Source: Panorpa germanica
Taxonomy: Eukaryota > Arthropoda > Insecta > Mecoptera > Panorpidae
DNA length: 64,000 nucleotides
NCBI GenBank assembly: GCA_963678705.1
Contig: OY783217.1
Location: forward strand, 7,688,001-7,752,000
Direction: 5' to 3'
The notes under the pieces were generated by a model that saw only the letters and a program-made list of their open reading frames with translations, was not told where the DNA came from and searched no databases. The position numbers and the translations under genes are program-made. Positions 27,801-39,800 of this stretch are shown piece after piece; positions within the stretch are counted from its first letter, which is position 1, and every line of letters begins with the position of its first letter.

Positions 27801-30800
27801 AAACTCACGCAGTTCTGAAATGAACACAGTATATTTATTGGCTGTATGTACGTACACTGTACTTTGGCAAAACTTAATAATATTTTACTTAACTTAAAAT
27901 TGACTTGAAAAAGGCGATAAATGCAAGATTATATTTTGTAAATAGTCCTTAATGGACACAACAGACAAACCCTGAAAATAAAAAAACTAGTCCAGAAATG
28001 GAATCCGAGATATACCAATCTAGCACCATACGACCTTACAAACACAATTCCGAAATTAAGCTCTCTATCTAAAAATTATCCAATACTCATAATTCTTATC
28101 GTGAAATCTCATAAATACCGGTAAACAAGCCAACGATAATCACGATTATGTAAATGAGGCAAGGCGCTATATTATAATGCAGTACGGAACGAGTACGCCT
28201 GCTTCAACAATTCTTGGTTTGCTTCCACACTTTCTTCTGTTTTTTGTTAAAAAGAACAACTCTTCAATTTTACGTGTATTGTAATTGGAATAGATAAATT
28301 TTATTAATAGAGAGAGAGAGAGATATCATCAATTTGAATAATCCTGTGTCTAATATATAAATTCGTCTTGTCAACATTGTTATTAAAGATTAAGATCGTC
28401 TGCACACGGGTCGACTGATTGCAAACTCGAAGTTTCCAACAAAAACGAAAAACGAGCAATGTCGAGCCGTGTTTCGTGACTATAGAATTTTTAACAATAG
28501 CATAATAGGGGATTTTATTATGTCGTATTGTGAGGTATTATTATAATATATGTATGTATTTAAATATGTTTGAAAAGTATTTGTGCACATCTCTGCTTAT
28601 GGTGTTCACCATCAAAACCATGCAACGTAATTGCCCTGCGACCGAGAAATACAGTCGCTCAAAACCAATTTCAAATCAGTTTTTTTTCATTCGTGCCGTG
28701 TGCATTCTCTCACTCACAACACAGTTCCATTCTCATTCGGTTCGGGCAGATTCGAGGCTCGTGTTTGCAATCAGTCGACCCATGTGCGGACCGCCTAATT
28801 CAACTACCAATCGGAGGAGGTAAATAATCAAAAAGAATTGAATCATCTTCCTTAAGAAAGTAAAACAAACTTGTCTGCGAGAAGAAATCCAATAAAATAA
28901 GTGACATTAATCTTAAAGAAGAATTGCATATAATCACGAACATATATATAGGTATGTAATAATTCGACGCGCGCACGCATAATATGCAACTTATGTAGCC
29001 CAGGCCCAGCAAACGTGTTACGTAAGTAAACGTCCGTTAACATAATATGCTTCTGCCTCTGCCGGCTCCGCAACACATACCAAACTTGTTTTATTTATGT
29101 GCAAAGTATTTGCTGGAATTCGAAGTTGTACTTGAGGAAACAACATTACGTACATTAGCAACTAGTTAGCTTTATCAACAAAATTAGTTGTCGCTAATTT
29201 TCACTGTATTACATTGGAGACCTTGACCAGCTGACTTCAGGATGTGAAACTGTTGATACTGTTTTATTTTAATCAGTTTCGCGCCTTCTATTTGTAAGTG
29301 AGTCCAGTCCGCACACGGGGCGACTGGTTGCAAACCTTAGCCCCGAATCTGCTCGAAGCGAATGTGATTACAACTGTGTTGTTAGTAAAAGAACGAAGGT
29401 GTTTACGGGTGAGATTAAACACACGGCATGAACGTAACTAAACTGATTTGAAACTGGTTTTGAGCATATATTCAGCGACTATATTTCTCGGTTACAGGGC
29501 ATTGTTGGTTTCATGCTTTTGGTAATGATATCATCAACAGAGATGTTTACGAAAAGTATTTAAATACATACATACAATCAAATATAACACAATAGCAACC
29601 CCTGTTTCGCTATTGTTAAAAATTCTATATAGTCACGAAACACGGGTACTACATGGCTCGTTTTTCGGTTTCGTTGGAAACTTCGAGTTTACAATCACGG
29701 CCTTATGTGACTTACACTACTGTCTAATAGTTATATGGATTATGGTCATTTATAGGCAGTTTAGCAAAGGCGACATTTTGAGAATAATTAATGTATTATA
29801 ACATCACTCAATAAGTTCGTAGGATGCCATTATTGACAAATCTGTGAATATGATTTTTATATAGTACCAACCCTTACACGATGTGTATAACAATTTCATA
29901 ACATTCCGACTATTAATGTACAAGTTATATTGGTTTTAGTGACACTACTTTTGTAATTTTCAAAACAAAGTTTCAATTTTGTGTGTTGATACAAGATTGG
30001 TTTTTAATTAATTATTGCCCAGCCATGTTAGGTTACAACAACATTAACTGCCAACGTAGTAGGAGGTTGTCGGTGACATTAAATAAATGAAAAATAGCCT
30101 TTTAAATATTTCTCTATGAACTAATAGATTATAATTAATATCCAATACTAATAACCTAAAACACAAATTGACACAGGTCACGTGGCAACAAGATACTCGT
30201 ATTTAATTTCTTGTCATCATCACCTCTGATTTTCTCTTAATCAATAAGATTAGAATCTTAAACATCGTCGGCGCGTTGTAACATTTGTAAGATCAGTTGG
30301 TTCTGGTTGCCGCCAATGGATCAATTAAATTCAAATAATTATACTCAATAACATTTTTATATGTCAAATTATTTACATTTTTTTCCTTTAAATATTACAT
30401 CATTTATTTAAAAAAAAAAACTATAAAAATTCTTTAAACATCAACCAAAAAGAAAAAAATCAATAAGTCACTTAATGTGAATATAATTTAAAATGCTGAG
30501 ATATAAAATTATGTAATAACAAAAATGTCTAATTTGTATTAGATAGATTCGTGCGTGTGCGTGTGTGTGTGTGTCCAGACGCCTGTGTATGGCGCTCAGT
30601 TGTCGTTAAGTTATTGATAAAATGTATATTTAACATTGACATACATTGCGTATCAACGATTACGAACGTAGCTCGCATCTCTGCATAGTTTTATGAGACC
30701 TGTAGCTGCACCATTACCAATACATACAAACACCACACACTGTCAATCACCAACGTAAATACACTAATAAACTAGACAATTATCAATACTTATAATAATT

Positions 30801-33800
30801 TGTATTCGCTGTCACAGTGCTGCACTCTGTGGCCAGAAATATAAACTAGTGTCAAAAAGTAAAATTATTGTTTTACCTGATAATCTGTATTTACTATTTT
30901 TGTTGTTCATTAGAACCTAGTGTACCGAAATTTTTAACTATAGAAAACTTTGAAACCGTTGATTTCTTATGATTTACGACTAGGTGATGAACTTTTACCC
31001 CAATTTCAGAGTTAAAGTTAAGCGCTAAGTGAACACTTTTAAACACATTTCAAATAATGATAATTCATTAATTTTACATTAGAATATATAAAAATACACT
31101 TACCTTTACAGATGCAACTCTAGAAATTTCACTACAATATAGTGTTAGGTTATATTTTTTTAAATTAGTCCAATGAGTTAATATTTAAAAAATGTACACA
31201 TAATGTTGATTATAATTTAAATAATTATTTTATTTTATAGAAGCTATTATTATTTTCGTTTTGCTTGCATGTTAAATTATAACTTGGAAATAGGAGCACT
31301 TCAAAAATATATAAATCAAATACTTATCACAACAAGTCCACATTCACGTATTCGTGCATTATAAAATGTAACCTAACCTACAATATCACAACACTCTATT
31401 TATTATAAAATTTAAAGAGTTTCGCGGTAATTAAGATAATTATAAAACAAACTATTTTAATAAATGTAGTAAATGTCAAATCTTTTAAAACAAACTAAAA
31501 CTTAAAATGGCAGACATGATGCTGCGCTTGACAGACGCACTTGTTTCAACAAATAACTTATTTTAATTTGTTACCCACGTGAAACTTATTATTTCAACAC
31601 TTGTATAGTTAATTACTATTTGATATAAAGTACTTGTTATAGTTATTAGATTAATATTTTACCTAAAATTTGTATTTAAATGTGGCCCGTCTACACAAAT
31701 AACTTTTAAGACTACCGCTACGTGTAATGCACTGTGGGTAATGATATGTCGGTAAATTAGATAGCTTTATTCTGGGTTTGATTTATGGATAAGTGCCACC
31801 TGTTCAAGAATAAATTTAACTTCAATGTACTCGAAATAATAGAATTTGGAATAATTAAAAAGTAAATGTGAAATCAGGGTATAAATGAATTAAAAGGCAT
31901 TGTACAGTGAGATTTGGGCGCTGTATCTTTTACGATTCTGCCCTGTGGTATTCAAGTAGAGATTGTTCACTTTTAACGAAAGGGAAATTATTTTATTGCT
32001 GACTTCTGTGTGGTACAAGAACAACATATCTTTAACGCATCGCAACAGCACGCATAACTGTGCGAAATACCTCTCAGTTTGAGTGTGAGATAAAAATGAT
32101 TATTAAAAAATACTAATCAAATATGTTGTAATGAAAAATAAATTACATTAATTTATGTTTAATTGATAAAGTTAAATGTTTTGTGTGTGCGAATTTGCTT
32201 CTCGTTTCATACTACAAAAAAAAAACTTCTCGCAACAAATTGAAAAGAAACATGATGCTAAATAACCACGCGTTGGCATACAGGTGATTTGTTAACATTT
32301 TATACTTGTTAAATAAAATTAAATTAATTGGCACTTCTTAATATGTATGTGTACAAGTATATGTATATGGAAATAGCAGAGGTTGGAATTTAAAAGTTAT
32401 GTGGAAAGAACGTAATTTAATAGTTCCTTAGTCTGAAGTTTTTTAAAATCTCTATTATATTATTTTTACTGTCTGCGAATTTATGCTTATACATATGCAT
32501 TGGCATGGATTTTATGTTCTATGTTCATACTATGTACTACACTACATTGCTCTATCTATGTTAGCACAAACCCCCTTCAGAAGTTCATATAGGTTAGAAT
32601 CCATTTTATTAGAGCAATCTTGCATTTTTTTATTATTTTTAATGTTTGATTTACACCTTATACATTTAATTAATTTCAAGAAAAGTTGTTTAACATTTTG
32701 GTGCTAACATAATATCCTATTGATGACTAATTGATAAATTGGTGGGCGAAATTATGATGCAAAGCATTTTAAAATGTAGTGTAATATTACACAACTAACC
32801 TTAAGCAGTTCTTGTTTGATTCATTCCGATCAGATCGGTAGAAAAGAAACTGAATAACCTTGAACAATCAACATCAATATTAGGTAAATGTCACTTGATG
32901 ATAAAATTAGTTTTTATAACTGGTAGTAGTTAAACTTTTAGGTAATATTAAGACGTTGAACTAAGCGCGTGTAACTAACGCGAACAAACTTAAAACTAGC
33001 TGAAACTAAGTTAATATTTCTAGTTAAATGGTTTCAATACTTTTATACTAAAAATAGAAGTTTTCCTGTTAAGAGTAATTATTTATATTTAGAGTATTAG
33101 GTGATTTCAACATCACGGTGATATATACACCTGAAGTTATTTTGTTTTTGTTAAATTACCTATATATAAAGCATGTATGATACATACTTTTCATATTTAG
33201 CTGCTATATACAAAATATTATGAATTAAATCGTCTAATAGTATATACACAATTTTACTTAGGAAACCTAGTAATATTTAATCCAAAATAAGTCGAAACAT
33301 TATGTTTCTAAAGATATTTTATAATCCTTTTAATCCTTATACAATACCCAGTAAATATTTGGTGAAATAGAATGGCTAGGTGAAGTTTTGGTCACTGGTA
33401 CATTTCAATTCTAACATTTTACAAGTTGGAGCAACACACAGAAAATAAATTTTAGTTCAAATTCATTCCCTACCTGTCAAGATTTTATGAAATAGAATCT
33501 AATATCTGTAGTATAAGCAAGTTCGTTAACAGTTCAAAAGTGGTACACAAAAGTCGCTTTTAGTTCAAATTGATTCCCTACCTGTCACACATTTTGTGTT
33601 AGCTGTTAAAATTTTTTACATATTAATATACTTTCTTTTTCCAACATCGTTCATTAAGTAGCAGCTGTTTCTTTCACACTTGTACATATTTTTTTTAGAT
33701 CATTTTCACTCAAAAGTGAGAAAGAAATGTGCCAAGTGAGAAAGAAACGAGATTTAGTTAGACAAGTAAAATATATTTTTCACCGTTACACTTCTATAGT

Positions 33801-36800
33801 TGTATAATATTTCGTTCAGTACTGTATGTTTAAAGTATATGCTATCCTTTTTCAACAAATATTTCTTTAATGGTAATCGACAGACGCTGTCTCCCTCAAT
33901 CCCCGAATATAATGTATTTAAACGAAGATTCTAAGCAGCGGTGGAAGATCTATAGATAACTTGTAATACATTGATAATATATTATATAAACGAAAATTAA
34001 AGCATTGATATTTAATGTCAGACTGCTGTGTCTTCGGATTTGATTTCTAGGTTTATTTGTTATGAAATTTAGTTATTATTTAATAATCATAAAAGGACAC
34101 TGTGGGCCACATATATAAGGCCACAACACTGCAAAATCTGCCAACATAGTTCGATCTTGTCGCCGATCGGAAAAAGACCGACGTTAAATAAATTAAATAA
34201 AAAATCATAAATGTTAATAGGCTGACACTAGAAGAATTGGCAACAGAAATAGGTCAATGATAAACAAATTTAAAAACATAATTGTCCATTTTGAATTTAG
34301 CCATGTACTCATTCAATAAACAAATATACTTTGGAGTAGTAGTTTCAAAAACGTCCACCAACCTTTGGGGGCACTTATTGCCTAAAGTTAGAACGTGGTT
34401 AGAACTGTCTAATTCCTCATACTGGATCACGTCACTCTTATAAATTTGCAAATGTTGTACTTTTACCATTTGTCGAAAGAACAGCTATTAAAATTGTTGA
34501 GATATTGCCTAAAAATTTGCTTACATTTATCTATAATTGGAATTTAATTAAAATGTCAAAACACATTTTAATTTTTAGAGAATGTAACCCATTAAGATAA
34601 CTCAGGTCACCGTTAATGTTACCGCTATGTAATTAAAAAATATTTTAAAAAATCTTCTTAATTTGAAACGATTAATTTATGCAATATTTTTTTTTTTGCT
34701 TATAACAGAAGTCATTTGCTAAAAGAAAATAAAGATGAAACCATTTCAAATAAAATTAAATAAAAAAATAATAATAATTACGAATATAAGGTTCTGATAG
34801 TTAACTTAATCGATACTTAGTACATTTTATAGGATGTAGACCACTAGGCCATTTTTCAAAGGACTCTTTCTGAAAAAAGAAAGCAACTTACCTTACATTT
34901 GCGTTTGTTTCTATAATAGGGTCTAATATCTATATAATGTAATTATGTTATATAGAAATACCTCTATAATGGGTTTTGGAACGCTCCTGATTTAAAGCAT
35001 TTAACAAAGTTTATCAAATTTTACAACTTTATATGTAACCATCAAATATAGTTAACAAACACTACTCTAAATACTAATACTAATACAAAATATATATATT
35101 TAAATATATTAAGGAGATATATAAGTAAATATATGGAATCCAGTTAATAGATATCAATTAATTATAGGTTAGAATCCATAAACGTGTTATTGAATTTTAC
35201 AGACATAAATACTGAATATAAAACTATGTAAGCGTTATTAGCGTTAATATTATTCGTTAAAAATTAGTATATGACAAAATCAAAAGTTCAAAATACTAAA
35301 ATAATGACATAAATGTCAATGGATAGACATCACCTCGCAAGAGAACGCTATGCCAAACCGCCGTGCCGAGTCGCCGAGTCTATGTCAAGTCAGCATTATT
35401 TATTGACAAGTCACAAAGTATACAAATACTACTAAAAACTCGCTTGCAAAAATATTTCTGTGTCATTCAAACCATTTATAGAATTATTACTTTGAAACTA
35501 CCAATATTTGACGTGTCATTCATGCGATTTATCTTTTATTAATTGGAAAACACACCGCTTCCATTTGTAGCACATTTTGCAAAATTAAAAAGAGTTGGTT
35601 TCTTCAATTTCTTAACTTAGTTTACACAGTAAACTATAAAATGAAAGATATTTAAATTCTTTGATGAATCAACAATGAATTCGTAGTTAAATTGAATTCG
35701 TTATTTCCATTCATAATGAACTCCACATGTGTCCAGAGTTCACTAAATATACATTTCTATTTAATTAAAGTGACCTTCACCGTAATAGTATAAATTTTGG
35801 TTTGTCCTCGTTTTCCCCGGCTATATCACAAATGTATCATTTAGTTATATATAGTTAATAAATTAAAATTCCCAGTAAACAATTTGGTGAAGTGCCCTAT
35901 TTGGTGAAGTTCGAGTCACTCGTACAATTCTATTCTAACGCTTTACAAGTTCTCTACCTGTCACAGATTTTGTGTTAGTTATTCTTTCTTTTTCCAACAT
36001 CATTCATTAAGTATTTTTGTTTCTTTCCCACATGGATATATTTTTTTTAAGTTCAAAGTGAGAGAGAAACGAGATGCGTTAGACAAGTAAAATATATTTT
36101 TCACCGTTACACTTGTATACTTGTATAATATTTCGTTCAGTACAGATATTTAAAGTATATGCTACCCTTTTTCAACAAATATTTCTTTAATGGTAATAGA
36201 CAGACGCTATCTCCCTCAATCCCCGAATAGAATGTATATAAACGAAGATAGTACCTAGCGATGGTAAGACAGAGGTTTTAAACCTAACGCAGACCTGCCG
36301 ATCGTGGATTTTTGAATCACCAAAACAATGTAAAAAACTAATATAACGAGTATTGTTGAAGATGAATAATATTCATTAAAAAAATCGCGATCCGTACTAA
36401 AGATTACATCTATTTATTTCTTCATTTAAATATTTATATTTTGCAGACTCTAAAAAGTAGAATTCCATTAAGTTTTATACCCCTGCTATCCCTGCTAGTT
36501 TCAAGTTTATAACTCCGGTCATAAATCATAAACCTACTCCGCTTTTAATTCAGCAGTGAACCGTCGTTGCAATGTCTGTAGGTCATGAAAAGGGCCTTTC
36601 CTATGAACGACTGAATAGAAAACGAACACGTTCCAGACAAAAAATTCATAATATGTAATAGAAATTAAGTAGAATTTACTCCAAAATGTTTACTGGGTAT
36701 ATATAGTTAATAAATTAAAATTAGAAATTATCGCTATTAATTTTGATGTATATTGTACTAGCTTCTGTATCAACTTCTTCTTTTGTAAAATTTTCGATTT

Positions 36801-39800
36801 ACGTTTGAAGTTACGAAAAAGAACTTCATCATAAAAGGAGAACGTCTGTAAATATAAATGCGTATTAGCTACAAGTTTTTTTAATTTTATTTATCATTTA
36901 TTGCAGGAACAAATTTGCGCTGCAAGTGAAATTTGCTGCAGACTTGTCGATGATGGTTCCAAGAAAGACAAACCACAACCAAATCCTGCCGTTCTTATTA
37001 CAACAGGACACAATACTCTTGTTCCATCAGGTCCTTATGCCAACGCAAAACCAGGTTCCATTGTTTCCGAAGGAAAACTTTACGAATACGGATCATCTGA
37101 CTACCACAAGAAATTCGAAGGATCAAGTTCTAACAGTATCCCAATTGCAGAATCCACAAGTCCACAAAGTACCTTCATTTTGGGAGGTTCCCCTGATTTC
37201 GGTCCAAGTGTTAATGTCTTAGGTCAAGGAGGCGGACTATTCCATACAGGAAATAAACCTGGTGATAATGGATACAACCTAAATGGAGCTACAGTTTTAG
37301 GACATGGTGGATCACAGTCAGGATCTGGATTGTTCTCTCAATCAGGAAGCTTCCCATCACAAACTCAACATATCGGTTTTGGAACTGGTGTTAGTCAACA
37401 AGGTTATGAATACAAGAAACCTGAGACAGGATATTTGCCTGCTACAACAAAGAAACCTTTCAAAGCTGATGGATATATTCCTCCACCACAAGCGGAAATC
37501 GATCCTTCTGGAACTGATATATCCGGTACACAAATCTTACCACCAACACCGGAAACTAACTTCATTCCTGGACCCACTAACACACGACCAACCTTTATTA
37601 GACCTTTCAGTAAGTATACGTCATAATAGTCCATTTTACATTTTGATAAATCTACAGAATGATTCTAATAATTTCTCTTTGTTTTCTTTTAGCTGAATCT
37701 TCTGTTATTGTAAACACACCATATGCTGGTTGTGCAGCTGCCTTGAAATGTGTCGATATTAGCTTCTGTACCTTTGAAGGAGTCATTTCAAAAACAGTGG
37801 TCACTTTAAGCAAAACTCAGAACGACTATAGAGTTCCTTTAACTGTAAGTAAACTCACAAAACAGGCTATTACTGCATATACCTATTAGCTTAAATAGAT
37901 GAATTAAAAATGGTTGTTTCTTTTATAGGATTGTAGTGATGTAGGTTCAGGCAAAATTGGTAAATGTTGCCGTGATCCAGACTACGTTGACCCATGGCCA
38001 GCAAGTCAATTGGGTCAATATAACCCAGAACTTCTAGGTTTCGATACTGGCGCATACAAAGGTGAAAGATACACAAGTAAATATCGTCCATCAGTACCCA
38101 AAACACCAACATTGAATCCATCAGGAAGCATCACTCAATTTACTAAACTTCCAAGACCAGAAAATAATCCAACTTATCCAATTGGTGTAACACAACGACC
38201 ACAAGTTCAACCAACCTTCCCAACAATTTCTTTTCCAAGTAAACCACCAGTATATGTTAAACCTGTATTCCCTGAACCATCAAGACCTCAAGTTCTTCCT
38301 CCGATACCACAACAGCCTCAACCATTCCCAACAGCACATCCTTTCCCACCCAATCCTACTATTACCTACACTGGCAGTTCAAACACCCCAATCCCTACAC
38401 AATACAACCCAGTTGTACCACCATTTGGAACCTCCCCTCCAAAGACTAGCTATGAATATCAACCAGCTGGATCTGTCAAAACCGAAAGATGTGGAGTTAG
38501 AAATTTGGTGAGTAATTAAGCTCATATTATTGTTTTATTTTTTACGACCATGTTTACGATACATAACGAATTGTCTGATTTCTTAATAGAACGCTAGCCC
38601 CAAAGGACCAGGTCCAATTGATGCTGCATTTGGAGAATTCCCATGGCAAGCGATGGTACTCTTACAAACAAATAGAAGTCTGTTGTGTGGAGGAGCCATT
38701 ATTGAAAATGATGCTGTTGTCACTGCTGCCCACTGCGTTGATGGGTAACAATTTATATTATATACATTAATTACTATTGAACTAAAACATTTGATTATGG
38801 ACAACACTACAAACAATTTCTCTAAATCTCGTCCGAATATAATATGATTCTAATGCGATTCGGTTCAATCCGTTCGAATCTAATACGAATCCTATACGAA
38901 TCTTGTCAACATTGTTTGTAGGGATCCTAGTAAACAATTGGGTAAATTGTCACACTTTGTAATGTTTTTGTCACATTTTCGCATCTGACGCCATCTTTAC
39001 CATTTGAAGCCCATAAAGGTGACATTTCATATGTTCATATAATGAAATTAAAACATGTTATTTTTAATTTTCTAGATTAAATCCGACTGATATTTTAATC
39101 AAGGGAGGAGAATGGAAATTGGGAGTTGATGAAGAACCCAAGACATTCCAAATCGTTCAAGTTAAATCAATCTCCTTCCACCCAGCATATCAACCAACTG
39201 ATTTAGAATATGACGTTGCTATTCTTCATTTGACCGAAAAACTTAAATTCGATACACATATTGACACTCTCTGTTTACCGGAAGTTGAACAAAGCTTCCA
39301 AGAAACGACACACCAAGATTGCGTTACAACTGGATGGGGAAAAGAAACACTACAAGGTACAAAAAAATGTTAATTATTTTATTGGTATTATAATATAAGA
39401 GGCTATTCTTGCGTACACTGTTAGATTAATATCTTCAGTATTATATAATTTATTATTATTAATTAAATATTCAACCATATTTGGTTATAGTTACGTTATA
39501 TTTATATTAAATAAATCTATAAAGATAAGTATATATTTATGAAAATAAACATGTTTACCAATTAACTCATTCATTTAAATATAACTTAAATACTCTACTC
39601 TCACTAATCGTAAAGTTAAAAAATATATGTAGAAATCCACATATATATAACGTATTATTTATGTAAAATATTTTATTCAATATAAACAGAATTTTACATA
39701 ATTTTTTTTACATAAACTATAATATCTTTCATAATATGCAAAACTTTGTTTAGCGGGACAATTAAATTGTATTAAATATACAAATTAAAAATTAACACAC

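Larger units (their letters stand above)
18336..36906 (+). other. 18.6-kb third intron of scarface-like gene, rich in mobile elements
   Basis: This intron separates the exons that code the two halves of clip 2. It holds foldback MITEs (18589-18786, 19331-19567, 20746-21109, 27608-27719), a Jockey-like fragment (21706-22225), two inverted copies of a roughly 400-bp MITE (28398-28791, 29307-29711), SINE fragments, and three copies of a CCCAGTAAACA-ended element (19110, 33348, 35871). No host gene was found in it on either strand. Confidence 0.7.

Noticed and set aside
28530-28823. Overlapping 85- and 97-codon open frames.
   Set aside because: They lie inside a MITE that is repeated, inverted and without the frames conserved, at 29307-29711.
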